Of a stretch of 64,000 nt of DNA, positions 31,745 through 45,192 are shown in pieces. The notes beneath the pieces were generated by a model. The model was not told the origin of the DNA, did not search any database, and saw nothing but the letters and a program-made list of their open reading frames with translations. The stretch's first letter is position 1, and each line of letters opens with the position of its first letter. A program made the position numbers and the translations under genes. The stretch is from Raphanus sativus. Taxonomy: Eukaryota > Streptophyta > Magnoliopsida > Brassicales > Brassicaceae. Location: NCBI RefSeq assembly GCF_000801105.2, contig NC_079513.1:23156273-23220272 (forward strand). Direction: 5' to 3'.

Positions 31745-33267
31745 ATGGAGCACCGGCGCATTGCCCACGGAGCAGCACCTCCGTTAACCGCCGTGGAGAG
31801 ATTTTTGTACGGCCAAAACAATGATGCCTTGACTAGCAAGAAACAAAAGGATCCTAAAGAACGACATCCACCGATCGTGAGAAGGACAGCGGTGACTGAG
31901 ATTGTAAACGATAACAAAGAGAACACCACGTTTGGTCCTAGGAAGGAGAAACACTTGGTCGTTCATGGCCGAAGCCCTATTGGGGATATGGTCGTTAAAG
32001 ATGCAACCACGAAGAAGCGACCATACAAGAATCTTATCAAAGGGCAATGGACATCAGAAGAAGACAGGTATATATAGTCATAGATATATGATCATGTTTT
32101 TTTTCTTACATAGACTGGTTCATGCTTGCGTCTATATGAAAATATATGTTTATAGTAATGCGTTTGTTATAAATCACGAACATATATGTATAGAAAGTTG
32201 ATCAGGTTGGTAAGGCAACATGGGGACAGGAAATGGGCAATAGTCTCGGAAAAACTTGAGGGAAGAGCAGGCAAACAATGTCGTGAGAGATGGCATAATC
32301 ATCTCCGTCCTGATATCAAGGTTTTCTTTCTAAGATCTCTTTATTTAATATAAGCTTATTTTTGGCTTTATTTTGTAACATGTTTTTTTTTAGATCTAGG
32401 GTTCTTCATAAGTCTCTCTCTCTATGTTTTCGCCGCTTGTGTTTTCAGAAAGATGGATGGAGCGAAGAAGAAGAGAAAGTTCTTGTAGAAGCGCACATAA
32501 GAATCGGGAACAAGTGGGCAGAGATCGCTAAACTCATACCTGGACGCACCGAGAACTCTATCAAGAATCATTGGAACGCTACTAAACGACGCCAAAACTC
32601 AAAACGCGAAAAGAAACGTCAAGCAAACGCTGATAACAATGACGGTGATGATCCCTCTCCAGCAGCTAAAAGGCCATGCATTCTCCAAGACTATATCAAA
32701 AGCCTCGACAATAAAGACAATAATAATGATGATAACAAGAATGAAAATTCCATCAGTGTTTTGTCTACACCGAATCAGATCTATTCTGATGGAGATTCTG
32801 CATCGTCGGTCCTTGGTGATCCATATGACGAAGAGCTGGTTTACCTACAAAACATCTTTGAAAACCACCCGGCTTCTCTTGACAACATTGGTCTGAGTCA
32901 AACATCTGATGAGGTGAACCAGTCTTCATCATCTGAGATCATGATCAAATACCCTAACCCTAACTCCCATAACGTTGTTCAGACTCATCATCATGATCAG
33001 GGAATGGGTACCGTGCCTGCGACTACTTCGCACCTTGCGTCTGATATCTACTTGTCTTACTTGTTGAATGGTACGACGTCGTCCTACGTTGACCCATATT
33101 TTCCGTCTTCCTCGTCTTCCACGTCATCCACCACCATAGAGCAGGGAGTCCATAGTGATTTTCTTGTGCCTCAAGCTAACTCTACAAGCGAAAGAAGAGA
33201 TATGGATCTGTTAGAGATGATCTCTGCTACTACTCAAGGGAGCAACATCCCATTCCCATTGTTCTAG
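31745..33267 (+). CDS. MYB119: R2R3-MYB transcription factor, MYB119-like
   Basis: Exons 31745-32067, 32194-32320 and 32449-33267 join in frame to 422 residues. The R2 repeat begins at [20 protein letters not shown] and ends [11 protein letters not shown]3 begins [20 protein letters not shown] and ends [12 protein letters not shown], with the regularly spaced tryptophans (first one of R3 retained). Exon boundaries fall inside R2 and between R2 and R3 as in related genes. The long N-terminus before the MYB domain and asparagine/serine-rich C-terminus match MYB119/MYB64, which act in female gametophyte cellularisation in Arabidopsis (family knowledge). It is adjacent to CYP86A1, as At5g58850 is to At5g58860 in Arabidopsis (from memory). 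Confidence 0.88.
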
Positions 33268-33806
33268 CTACCAACATGATCATGTGATACTATGCGATCA
33301 TCATTATGATCATTCTCTATCTTCTCTCCCTTTGTTTAATGAATTATTTTCTCAAAAATTCCCCTAGATCATAAGATACAAGCTTCTTGCAACTGTTACA
33401 AAAAAAAAAAAAGCTTCTTCTCGTATCAGAATAATTAGGGTTTATGTGCCTCTTCGTTGTGGAATACTTTCTTCGTTTTTTTGTTTAATCTTTTTTTTTC
33501 ATTTTAACTTATGTTGTTCACGTAATTTACTGGTTTTTTAGTTTGAGATTAGTACTAACTTGATCCTCACTTACGTTACAAATTGGTACTAATCTAAATT
33601 AAGTCCACTAATTCAATTAAAAGTGTAACGACTAGACTTTTATTCAAAAAGAGTTGAGCAAACTCAAACAAACAAAAGTACAGAAAATGCATATATATAT
33701 AATACGTATCTTGTAGTGGAGTAAAACAAACGAAAAGTAGGTTGCTTACAACAATTTAAACTTCAAATGACAAACATATTCTCAAACATATTATCCTTAG
33801 CATAAA
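33268..33806. other. convergent 3' intergenic region
   Basis: 3' untranslated regions of the MYB gene and CYP86A1 converge here. Poly-A-like and T-rich tracts only; no gene. Confidence 0.6.
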
Positions 33807-35812
33807 TCATGCACTAACCACCTCACCACGAGGTTGCAAGTAGACATGTAGGCCGTTCTTCATGAAGAGCGACAGCGACATCTTCTGCTCGACGCGGTGA
33901 CCTGGAACTGGAAACAGCCGGTATCGGAGGAGAACGGCTGAAGCCACCGACTTCATCTGGAGATAAGCCAAGTCTTTGCCCAAGCAGGTCCTTGGTCCGG
34001 CGTTAAACGCTACGAACTTGTAACCATCATTAGGAGTCTCGAACCGGTCACCTTCGGCCGTGAGCCACCGTTCTGGGCGGAACTCAAGACAATCTTGGCC
34101 CCAAATTGTTTTCATTCGTCCGATCGAGTAAATCGAGTAGGTTACCGTCGAGCCTTTTGGCACGAATGTTCCGTCAGGCAAAACGTCGTCGGCGATAACG
34201 TACTTGAAATCCTGCATGGTCATTTGGAACGTTACTAATTAATACGATATTATTAGTGACAAAACAGCTAAAATAAATAAAATGCTTGTTTTGCGTCAAA
34301 TTTTACCATGTTCTTTTGGTAACAATAAATCAAACTAAGTAAAAGTTAAATGTGATTATAACCATCATTTGATAGTACTAGCTAATAAGCTAAGGGTTAA
34401 GATTAAAAAAAATCTTTTGACTTGTGATATTCAGCTTAAAAAGAAAATTCATATTCAGCTTAAAGAAAATAAATGGAATCTACTAGTCAATTTTAGAGAT
34501 TTTTTTCAGGAACTTTTGTGAAACTTAGTATGCATATATTTAGAAACATATCAATATTTACGTGGTAACTAATTATGACTACGTTAATTTTACGTATGTC
34601 TCCTGGTCATATGCGTTACGAATAATATTCCCATGAACGAAATAATCAAAAATCAAATGACTGTATTTTCACCTGAGGTACAGAAGGGTATAAACGCAGC
34701 GTTTCAGCTAAAGCAGCTTTAAGGTAAACCAGCCTATCTGCCTCGTCGAACTCCAGCGGCTTCTCCGTCCACTTTCCCTGATCACTACCACGTGTCTCCT
34801 TCAGAACCGTCGATAACTCTTCAACGATCTTCTTCTCCACTTCAGGGTTGTTCATGACGAGCCAAAAGAACCAGCTCAGAGCCACTGAAGAAGTGTCGCG
34901 ACCCGCAAGAACAAAGTTAAGGGCGATACGCTGAAGAACATCCGTGGGAAGCACGTTACCGTTGATGTCACGTTTCTTCAAGAAACGCGACAGAAGATCA
35001 TCGGAAGGAGAGTTTTTCCGAGCGTCTATTGCATCATTCATGTATGTCTCAACGATCTTAAGGCTCTTCTTGAGCTTATCCTCAGAACCAATCCCCATGG
35101 CTTTCTGAATCCTCCACAAGAAACCGGTGTAGAGAAGCCTCTTTAGAGTAGCTTCTGTTGCTGTGTCAAACGCCACTGAGAATGGATTTACCGGGAGGTC
35201 CGGTGATAGCGTCTCCGGATCTTTCCCAAAAGTCAAACCACAAATGTTGTCAAAGGTCAACCTCAAAAATAAATCTTGAAGATCAACCGGTTTGTTGTCC
35301 TTAACCGCCAGGTCTAATATAAGCCATAACCGGTTCTTGATAGCCCCGTTAACCCACCGAGCCATGGCTTGTCTAAGAGTCCTAGTAGTGAACTCAAGCG
35401 CTGCGGTCTTGCGTTGCATGAGCCATGTGTCACCATCGCTGTTAAAGATTCCTTGTCCTAACAGATCGTGGAAAGCAGCTCGCCACATCGGACCTTTTGG
35501 GTAGTTATCGAACCGTGTCTTAAGAATATGCTCGACGTTTTTGGGGTGACACGTGACGGTGTAAAACCCTTGCGTCTTGGCCACAAAAGGTATCACCATA
35601 GTGCTTGTTTGGTACGTACCGCCAGTGGCTCGGAGGTTATCAGCGATCCAATCATGGACTCGGTTCCGGTTTGCGATTAGAAACGGTAGGCTTCCGATGA
35701 TAGGTAAGACTTTGGGACCGGTTAGTCTCCTGGAGATGAAGTAGAACCAAATAGCGTACATGGATAGAGCGGCCACGGCGTAGCCGGTTAAGACAGGGTT
35801 TAGGGCTTCCAT
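33807..35812 (-). CDS. CYP86A1: fatty acid omega-hydroxylase CYP86A1
   Basis: Exons 34673-35812 and 33807-34211 join in frame to 514 residues, the usual CYP86A length. It shows an N-terminal membrane anchor ([20 protein letters not shown]), the I-helix oxygen-binding motif ([15 protein letters not shown]), the ExxR motif ([10 protein letters not shown]), PERW, and the heme-binding loop [15 protein letters not shown] with its Cys ligand. The enzyme hydroxylates the omega carbon of C16-C18 fatty acids in the ER for root suberin; Arabidopsis CYP86A1/HORST is At5g58860 (family knowledge). The sequence appears fully functional. The single intron, about 460 bases, lies at the position following YPSVPQ. 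Confidence 0.95.
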
Positions 35813-35861
35813 TTTTTCCTGTTTATATGTTTTGTTTTTGTTGTATGGAGAGATTGGTGCG

Positions 35862-35871
35862 AGACATATAT
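35862..35871 (-). promoter_or_regulatory. TATA box of CYP86A1
   Basis: CATATATATG on the minus strand roughly 50 bases upstream of the ATG at 35812. Confidence 0.45.
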
Positions 35872-36763
35872 ATGGTGAAGTAGAGGGATGTAGAAATGAG
35901 AGATATTTTTACCATAGGCTATAACAAGAAAAGTCGTATTTTGTTTTACCAATTAGGAGAAAGTAGTTGTGACATTTTTTTAATTTGGGTTGATAAGAAT
36001 ATTGTGTGTGTATAGTTTGGGTTGGGCTAATAGAACACGAAAGCAAATTAACTGCCCCGTTTTAGTTTTAGTTTTTTTTTTTTTGCAGCATCGAATATCC
36101 AGTTTATTTATATATATAATACTTTATATTATGAAATCAGCCAAGCAATAAGATCTTTGCTTCGAGAACAAAGATTTGGTCAATGGTAGTTTAGCCCACT
36201 ATAAGAAATTGGGTTTGCTTGGAGTCGAACACTTTACTAAGAGTTGAAAGTTGAAACACTTGCGAAAGTTTGTTTTCATTCTCTTTTATTTGTCGCATTA
36301 CATATATATTGTCAGTAAATTAGACGCATAAAACTTAATTTCTGTCTCAAAAATAAGAATACCTAGGAGATAGATTCAACTGATAAAGATATGAGCTAAT
36401 CCAAAATGCCATACACATTTCAAATACTTACCTATTATCTAATCAAAGAATATATTTTAAAAAATCTATGCTTGAATATATATTTTCAGTATATTATCTC
36501 CAAGACTTTTTTTTGCAGTCAATATTTTAGATCACCCAACCTTACAAAATATATGTTTCCTCCTTTAAAATTGCACAATTTAAATAAATCTAAATATAAT
36601 AACAAATAAAAACATTCTTCAGACATCAAATATGTGGAAGTTAAAATGTTCTTTTTATAATGACTCCAAATAGATCAAAATTCTGTCCATTTGAAATACC
36701 ACATACATCAGATGTTTCAATTTGAATGGATCAGCATACCATAATCACCATGCTAATCCTAAT
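35872..36763. other. CYP86A1 promoter side and spacer
   Basis: AT-rich upstream region of CYP86A1. No coding or repeat structure is evident apart from T-rich tracts. Confidence 0.5.
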
Positions 36764-37886
36764 TTCCTAATCAACAACCACAAGGTGGTGGCAGTGTTTT
36801 TAAACCCGGACCGAACCGGTGGTCGGACCGGGTTCAACCGTGAACCGGACACCAAGCCGAGTTGGGTTAATGCCAAAACCCAATCAAAGTTGAACCGGCT
36901 ACAAATCCATATTGAACCGTTAAAAACCCGGGAACCGGTGACCCAACGAACCGGTTTAACTCTCGTTCATATAGAAAACAAAAATTTTGTTAATAAAATA
37001 ATTAGTTTTTTTCAAAATAAAAAGATGGTTTGTGACAAACTACAACTCAAGGTATTTCTGTCTTTGACATCTTTTTTTTTTCAAGTCTGTGACGTTTCAT
37101 AAGGTATTTTATACTTTTCAATGTATTATCTTTTTGGGCGAAATTAATAATTGAAAAATTACATTTGTGTCTTTGATGTTCTCTGCAAAACTTTTGCAGT
37201 GTACTAAACAATAGAAGATAATGATCAAGAAATTCCACTTCCATCAAATTTAAACATAGAAAATCAACAACCGTCACAATGTGTATATAATTTTTTTTAA
37301 AGATGATAAAAATTTATAGTGATAAAATTTCGGAAAGTAAACTTTAAATATTTTTTTTATATTGATTTCGATTTGAACTATTAAATTATTTTATTACTTT
37401 TATTACATTTCAGTTTGCTATTTTCTATTTGTTAAAATATACATATTATATACAAAACATTATTAAATTCAGTTTAGTACATCAAACCCGGTCGAACCCA
37501 ATCGAACCAGGTCGAACCATATTGACCCGTGACCCAAAATATTTTCGGTTCGCTTGCCGGTCCGGTTTTAAAAACACTGGGTGGTGGGCTAGTGGTCTTG
37601 AGGCAGTTCCAACGCCAATAAGGACCCATGTTCGAATACTCCTTGTGGCCACGAAATGCTTTACGCCCTCCCCAAGTTTAAATTTAAGCGCGGTGTTGGT
37701 GCTGGGCCCTTGGATAATGGGTATTAGTAACAGCTGGTTTCGGGCCAGGGGTGACTACGGGCCTAAGGATTGCGGAAAGCTACGGAAGTGACTACGGACC
37801 TATGGGTTGCAGAAAGCTACGAAAGTGTCTATGGGTTTACGGGTTGTGGAACATCCCTGTTAAAAAAAAAAAATTCCTAATCAACA
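36764..37886 (+). mobile_element. tRNA-derived SINE, split by an hAT element
   Basis: Outer target duplications TTCCTAATCAACA at 36764-36776 and 37874-37886 are identical. Between them, after removing the hAT insertion, lies about 300 bases that start ACCACAAGGTGGTGGGCTAG, include RNA polymerase III-type A (TGGGCTAGTGGTCTTG) and B (GTTCGAATACTCC) boxes and end in a run of 12 A. These are hallmarks of a Brassicaceae SINE. Confidence 0.82.
36792..37579. mobile_element. non-autonomous hAT element nested in the SINE
   Basis: 788 bases with terminal inverted repeats CAGTGTTTTTAAACCCGGAC (left) and CAGTGTTTTTAAAACCGGAC (right, reverse complement), flanked by identical 8-bp duplications GGTGGTGG at 36784-36791 and 37580-37587, the length expected for hAT. 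The interior has subterminal GAACCGG/CCGGTTC motifs and no transposase. Confidence 0.9.
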
Positions 37887-39075
37887 CGATAACATCATAA
37901 TCAAAACATACATACATGCGTAAGGGAGGAAAAGAAAGGATAAGACACTTGTGGAGAGTCGTTGACAGAAAAGAAAAAAAAGGACACTTGTGGAGAGCTC
38001 ATGTCAAAACGATCCAACGGCTCAGATCCAACGGCTCAGATCCAATCCTTTTGCAACATCGGCCACACGAAAAATTCAAACACACAACACAAAGAAGAAC
38101 AAAGAGAGATACAGAACGGAAGATAAAAAGCATGGCTTCTTCGATACTAATGCTTGCCATCAAGCAAAAGCTTTTTTTTTTCATAAATTGTAAGTCCTTA
38201 AAACTAAGCATCAAAGGGCCAGTTTCCAAGAAGATGGTACATTCATTGTTAAATAAATTTTCCGTGCCAGTCATTGATGCTTTGTACATGCCTTACCTAA
38301 GAGATACAGAAGACTGTAGATGTTAACTGGATTTAGCTTGTGCTAGAAGCGAAACAGATTTAGATAATTTCTAATTTAAGTTAAAGCATGGATCTTCATG
38401 TATAAATTAAAGAATCACTGAACTAGTCTTACTCCTTTATTAGAAAATAATAAAATCATTATCTTTCTTTTCTTAAGACTCACTAACTTTTTGGTATAAT
38501 ATATAGGATTATATGGGTTATTAGTCTATTAATTTTCGTTTTTGGCTAAATAATATATGATTTATTTATTAATTTTAACTACTAGAAAATTTTGGAGTTA
38601 GTTGTTCATAATTTTATATACAAATTTTTGATAAAAAAATAATTTTACATAAGATTTTATTGATTTGGAAGTGTTTTTGGCTTTCTTAATTTTAAAATAT
38701 ACTTATCTGATCTTAGTTAAGATTTTGGAAAATTAGATTTGTAGAATTCTTTTTTTAATGCTGAGCCGTTTTAAAAATGAATAAAAAGCAATCTGAGTAA
38801 AAAAATTTATTTTTTATCAACAACTAAATTTTTTTTTCTGTTTTGTCATTTTAATTTCTCTTATACAAAGCGAGCATGGAGCGAAAATTAAAACCACCTG
38901 AAACAGAGGATCTCCAGACAATAAAAGCTGTCTAACTTTAGAAACCCCATTTACCAAACTTTTTGTGTGATGCTACATTCTTTGCTAGATCTTGCAATGA
39001 AAAACACCCAAATCTTGATCATATTTCAATAGATTTCTTATCGATCACGTCTGCTGAATACTGATTGTATGGAAA
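37887..39075. other. spacer with a weak 5'-gene-like segment
   Basis: At 38013-38045 the word GATCCAACGGCTCA is repeated in tandem. An ATG at 38132 opens MASSILMLAIKQKL and runs into a donor-like TTGTAAGTCC. This could be a leader exon of a lost gene, but no continuation was found. The remainder is AT-rich upstream sequence of the next gene. Confidence 0.35.
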
Positions 39076-41724
39076 ATGGGTCTTGACATGAAGGAGACCG
39101 GTGCAACATTTTGTAAAGTTCTTGGATTCTCGATGAACACGAGCATCAAATTCATGAGAAACCACCCAGTTCTATCAGGGGTTTCCATGTTTTTACTTGC
39201 GCTATACGTTCTCCTCCCTTCCTTGTTCTTCTTCTTGATATACTCGTCGCCGGTTCTTGCTTGTGTTGTAGTGTATGCCCGAGAAAAGATGGGATTGAGT
39301 TTTTCACCTTCAGGACCAAAGAGCTGCGAAAGAGAAAAGGATGGAGCTAGATGTCACTTACGACAACAACGAAGTGTTAGGCGAAACGCTAGAATGCAAG
39401 TTGAAGAATGGGATTCACAGACAAGCGAGGAGGAGAAGGACAAAGTTATCTTGACCTCTCTTTACAACGACCTTCTTGGTCGTACACCACATTTCGAGGA
39501 GTCTCCTAAAGCAATAGAGACCGATGCAGTAGAAGAAAATGAGAAGCCTGCTGGTGAGGAAGAGTCGCAAATGTCTTATCTTAACGTTGAAGAGCCAATG
39601 GTTTGCAATGAGATCAAAGAAGAGAAGAGGGAGGAGATGAGCAATGCTAATGAACATGGGGTTTCAGAGATTGATAGAGATAAGAGACTAGAGAGTCTAA
39701 TAGCCAGAAGAAGAACAAAACGTCTCTTTAAACTAGCTCTTCATCAACATAATAAGCTTCAAGCCGAAGAAACATCTAGCCCTAAACGTAACAACAACAA
39801 CCTTCATATTAACGTGCCAAGGAAAAATAACAACTCTTTTGAAAAGCGTCAAAACTACTATCATCAATTAGACGATAGTACTTTTATGGGATTACAAGTT
39901 CCATCCTCAGCACCTTCCGTGATGTTACAAGCGAGAAACCCTTTCGACATTCCTTACGATCCTCAAGAGGAAAGACCTATTCTTAGTGGAGATAGCTTTG
40001 ATCAAGAGTTTTCATTTTTAGACCATAATGATATGTTCTTCTCTCGTCATGAGAGTTTCAGTCGCCTTGATCATTTGTCTCCAGAACATGATCAGCGTAT
40101 GGACAGTCCACCTTCTACTTCGGACATCACAACTACTAGGAAACGTTTAGGTAACATTTTCTTAATTGTTTATTTTTTGTATATACTCAATGATCTATGA
40201 TATTTTTTTATAACAGATTTGGAAAATGAACATGAACAAAATACAATAGAAGATGATAATAAATGTGTTGAGAGTGGAGAGCTAGAAGTGAACAATGAGA
40301 AAGATTCGAACAATGAAGATGATGATGATGATGATTCGAGTTGTTCAGAAGAGAGTGAGACAGAACACAACCGTTTCAACAAAGCAGAGCTCAAGGAAGC
40401 TATAAGCCACACAATGGATAACTATCCTGGTTTTCTTGTGAACCAAGCAAGAAACGGTATCCCAAGCCCGTTACCTAGAGATTTAGCACCGCCAAAACTC
40501 GATGATAACAATATGTTGTATGCTCGTAAACGTGAAAACTCGCACAGTAGGACATTCTCCATGGCCTCGGATATGCAAGTTGAGGTTTCGGAGGTTGGTT
40601 CACCTCCTACTACGGTTGATTGGCTTGATGAATGGTCTAATGACGGGGAATCATCATATATGTATGATACTGATATTGACAGAGAAGTCATACGCGGTGA
40701 AGAATCAAGCAAGAGGGCACCTAGCCAATGTGAATCGAAAGAGGAGAATAGTTGGCTAGAGACTAAACCAGTGGCCGATGATATGTATAGAAGAAGTCAA
40801 GCTGAAGAGAGTTTTGACCGGAAACTTTCTGGTTCGAGTGATGTTTCTAAGCCAGTAAGAGATTTGTTGTTCCGTACAAGCGTGTCATTGTCGTCGATAA
40901 CAGAAGAACCTGAAATAATCTTTGACTCAGTGGATGGGGGAAACATCATCTTGACTACAGATATAGTTGATCAGATTTCTCCAACTTCTCTGGATTCATC
41001 CACCAAGAAGTTTCTTGATGAGGAAGTTATTGATGTGGAACAAATAGAAAATAATGATCTTTGTGTATCTCCTAAGATTGTGGCTTCAAATATCATTGAC
41101 CACCAGCAGAAAGATCAAATATTGAATAGTATTCAAGGAGAACATGATACAGATCAGATCCATATGAAGAACGAGAACACGAAGCCAAAGGAATATGATG
41201 CAACTCAGAGCTTATTGGATGCTTCTTTGGACATTCCCTATATAGAATCATTTGAAAGAGAAACAACTGAAGAAGAAGAACCAGAGTTAAATGATTTAAC
41301 GAAAGAGGTAACAACACAAACTGAAGATACACATGACTCACAAGGTTCACAACCATGGACTCAACAGGTTTTACCCTATTTTCTAATCATCTTTCATATA
41401 AGCTTCTTCCACTGTTGTTAGCTTATGATTCGAAGATTTGTAATTGCTTATTTATCTATTGAATAGGGCGGTTTAGATTCTTCCGAAGGAACATCACCAA
41501 GAACATTGGAGATTACCCAACAAACAGAGCATAATGATGCTATTTATCCAAACAACGTCTCTCAAGATATTTCTAAGGATATATTTGCTGCAGCAGCCAA
41601 TGACTCAACTACTACTGAGAATAATGACCAAGAGAATCTAAAACCTGATGAGCAAGGTATAGAAGAAACTGGGGAAAAAGATTTAGGGCTTAATTCACAA
41701 CCAATGCACCATAACATTGGTTGA
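39076..41724 (+). CDS. At5g58880-like acidic membrane-anchored protein
   Basis: Exons 39076-40150, 40217-41367 and 41467-41724 join in frame to 827 residues. Residues about 30-65 form a hydrophobic double segment (VLSGVSMFLLALYVLLPSLF and SPVLACVVVYAREK). The rest is highly acidic and probably disordered, with short conserved patches (RLESLIARRRTKRLFKLALH and QARNPFDIPYDPQEERP) shared by a plant-specific family of unknown function. The frame ends at TGA 41722, but 30 further sense codons follow in the same frame to a TAG at 41815-41817, ending KTKTTF, so the stop looks recent. Product function unknown; location by memory of Arabidopsis gene order supports the identity. Confidence 0.8.
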
Positions 41725-41817
41725 ACTGCTAATGAAGATGATGAAAAATCCAATGCAGTGAATGGGGAGTGCACAATGCCAATACAAGAACAACAAAAGA
41801 CAAAAACAACGTTTTAG

Positions 41818-42778
41818 GTTAGTCATCTAGAAATTCAGGTAAGTAATGCTATCCACAATGTACAACACAATGTTAAGTTACTAAGATGCGTTCTTGTAAA
41901 GAAAATACGCTGAGAATACTTTTTTAGAAAATTTATTGATTTATAAGAAACAAATTGTCGTATCATTATTTAATGGACTTTTCAATTAAAATTTGTAATT
42001 GTAACTTCGTGGTTAATATTTAGAGATAGTTTATATGGTAATGAACATACTAAAAGAATAAATACTAGCTTATCAATTGTTGTACATGGTATACATGGAA
42101 ATTAAATAAAGAAACGTTTGCTATATGTATATCAATCTGCCTAACATGCAAATGCTACAACATATTAATTATCCCGTGACCAAATAATATATATACGAAC
42201 CGATTGCGTTGGTTAAGTGACATTCAACCGAAGTTTTTATCTGACAAATCAGAAATTTAGTTTGAGATGGAAAAAGTATTAGGTTCTTTTGGTTGAATTG
42301 TCATATTACTAAACTAAAATGAACAAGGTTCAGGCTCCAATAACTCAAGGTCTAGTCCTTATTTAGTACGAGTGTCAGCGAATACATTTGTTATAACTTC
42401 AAGTGGTTGTTGAAAGCATTGTTTGGTTGATTGAGACGAACAATGAATAATGCCATAATGCGTGATATTTAAGTTATTCAAACATTAAACGACAACATTT
42501 GGATACTAGAGATGACATATTAAGTTTGTGTCTTTTTGAACCTTTTGGCTGCAACTTGTATAACATACTTTTTATTTATTTGTATTGTTTTCCATCAACA
42601 ACTAACATTCGTACACTATCGAAATTTAATTCTGATGATGCATAATCCTTATATTACGTAAATTAGACCGTGTAATGTTAGCCACATCTATTGTGTTTTT
42701 CTTATTTCTTTCACAACCATTTGTGTGCTGTTTTTTTTCCTTTTGCAACTTGTAATTGTAATCATTGAGAACCTTTAG

Positions 42779-42809
<31 letters not shown>

Positions 42810-43044
42810 GCTAGAACATTTAGTTGTAATCATTGATAAACATTAACGGCTAAACGTTGTAGCTGAGCAAGAAAAACATTTTGAGCTTAGGAACTTTCAC
42901 GAAACTTTTACTAACTATTTGAACTTGGAATCAGTGAAAACAAATGGACGTTTATTATACAATTTTCAAATACGATGGTTTCGTCCATATGAAAAATTTA
43001 AGAATCTAACTCACACTCTTTAATTAGAGATCAATCACCACTCA
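41818..43044. other. intergenic, nothing supported
   Basis: AT-rich. A run of 22 T lies at about 42779-42802. A MADS gene (AGL82) is expected here from Arabidopsis order (memory), but no MADS-box motif was seen. Confidence 0.5.
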
Positions 43045-44139
43045 TTATAACTGATACATTGTGTTCTGCTCATCGTAGCAAGAATCTGCGGTGTTAAACG
43101 GCCCTAGCAAAGCCTGACCATAAGAATGAACGCCACTAATAGCGTTTCCAATCGTTATGTTGAAAGCGTCTGCATGCGTTCCATTGTTGTCCGTTTGGCT
43201 CCAAGGAAACGCGGCTAGTCTTGAACGCTGCTCTCGTGCAACGATGGAGCTCTTGTTGGTCTCCAAAGAAGCTTGGTCTTCGAGGTTCACAGTGGTTATG
43301 TCGTGAATGCTTGCTCGTCTCTTGTCCTTGCCGCCGGAATGTTGCCGGATAAAGTATTTTTGAGCGTGACTAGCGACTTGTGTTGGCGTTCGGGTTATCA
43401 CAAAGTTCCTAGATATGTTCCTCCAATCTCCTTTCCCGTACTTCTTCAAACCCATTAGAAATAGCCTGAATATATTGTCACAAAAACATTTAATCGGTTG
43501 ACCAAAAAAACATTTAATCAAAGATACTTTCATAAAGTTATATACATTACAATTTACAAATAATATGAAGATGCAACTTGGTCAATTCAGGTTTCATAAT
43601 GATGGAATGCTTATAATATAGTTGAGAAATTTGTATAAAATCATCTTAGATCCGGTTTAGTTTCAGTTCCAAGTAAACCGGAAAAGAACAGAGGCTTACT
43701 TGTGTTCTTCCTCCGTCCAAGGAACACCTTTCTTCCGCTCTAACTCCGGCGATCTACCAGCCGGCGACCGTTTGTTACCAACCGGATGACCCGGTTTGAA
43801 TCCGTTACATCCGCCCCAATCAAGAGTGAAAGAGGAGGTGACGTAACCGGGCACAGGGATTAAACCGGCCTCGATGCTGCTGAGGTCAGCTTCCAGGTCG
43901 TTATACTGTTTAATAACGTCACTCACGGTCTTCCCCGGAATCGCCGCCGCTACTTTCTGCCACCGGTCAGGAGTGTTGTCGTCGTAAACTGCCAGAGCAT
44001 TCTCGAACGCCTTGTTCTCAGCTACGGTCCACGTGGCGGCTTCGCTGGAAGCTGCCACTGGGACGTTGCTCTTAGTCTCTTCCATGAGCCAGTTCCCACC
44101 GGAGACATGAGATGTCGTCGCCGGTCTCAGAATCTCCAT
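43045..44139 (-). CDS. DIVARICATA-type 1R/2R MYB (SANT-SHAQKYF) transcription factor
   Basis: Exons 43700-44139 and 43045-43465 join in frame to 286 residues. The first MYB/SANT repeat (residues about 35-85) includes [20 protein letters not shown] and [18 protein letters not shown]. The second (about 140-190) starts [20 protein letters not shown] and contains the hallmark SHAQKYF motif in [16 protein letters not shown]. The intron splits EEEHK and LFLMG, as usual. It is a nuclear DNA-binding protein likely binding I-box/TATCCA-type sites (family knowledge). It resembles Arabidopsis At5g58900 by memory. Complete and of normal length. Confidence 0.92.
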
Positions 44140-45192
44140 GTCCGCAAAAACTATAAGCTAGCTTTGTTTCTTTCTTTTTTTTTCTTCTACGATTTAAATG
44201 AAATAATCATAGAAAGAACTCAAGAATCACAGTCAAATGATACTTCATTTTTATTTTGACTAGAGAGCTCACCAGAAATTCTTTGAAGTATTGCTTAGAA
44301 TCAACTTCAAGGAATCTAGAAAAGTTGCGACCTTTTTGAGAAAAAAAGAATTTGATAAAATCTAGGCAAGATCTGGGTAGTGAGTCAAAAGAGAGTTTTT
44401 CTGGATAGCTTTGAGATTTTGCAGAAGAAAGAAAATGAATCTATTGGGTTTCCAGATTTGGTGGAACTAAAGCAGGCGTGGGTTTTAAGTACCAGAGAGA
44501 CTCAGAGTTGAGATTTGGTGTGGATAAAATTTCTTGGGAAAATAAACATATGGCTACAGAAAATGAAAATAATATTATTAATACAATTGAAGAAGCTACC
44601 TTGGAGCTTACCCAATTAGGAAAACTATAACGTTCGAGAAGAAGCAAACGAATCCATAAATGGAAAGATAACTAACACCAGAAACCAAATTCCAGTAAAA
44701 AAGAAAAAAAAAAAGAGAAGATGCAGAGAAAGTAGGCGATGATTTGGGTTCTTATAGGTCTGTTCTTCAGAAATTAAATCTTTGGTGATGCTGTCTTTTT
44801 TCTTCTCTTATTACAGAAAGTAAAAAAAATATTAGATTCTCGTTTTTTTACTCTTTCCTACTTTTTGTCACCTTACATATTATGTCAGTGTGTACCCATG
44901 GGGTAAATGTCCCCATGTACATCATCACCAAACCAGGTTTCGATTTTCTTAACCTATTTTTTTTCAATTCCATATTCCCAAACTAGGGTTATAACGTAAT
45001 TATTTCTTTTATAAATTTAATAAATTTCTAAATAGTGCTATTTTTTCAAAATTAAATTTAAATGTTGGTTATATATTTTTATCTTGTTAACCAGTTTTAC
45101 TATCTAAGGCTTTTGCATCATTCATAAACATCGTCCATCACATGTTACAGTTTTCTTTTAATGTTTTTTCTAGTTATTAGAATATGTTGTTA
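44140..45192. other. leader/promoter region of the DIV-type MYB and spacer
   Basis: AT-rich, with purine-rich tracts at 44690-44730 typical of a leader. No independent gene supported. Confidence 0.5.
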
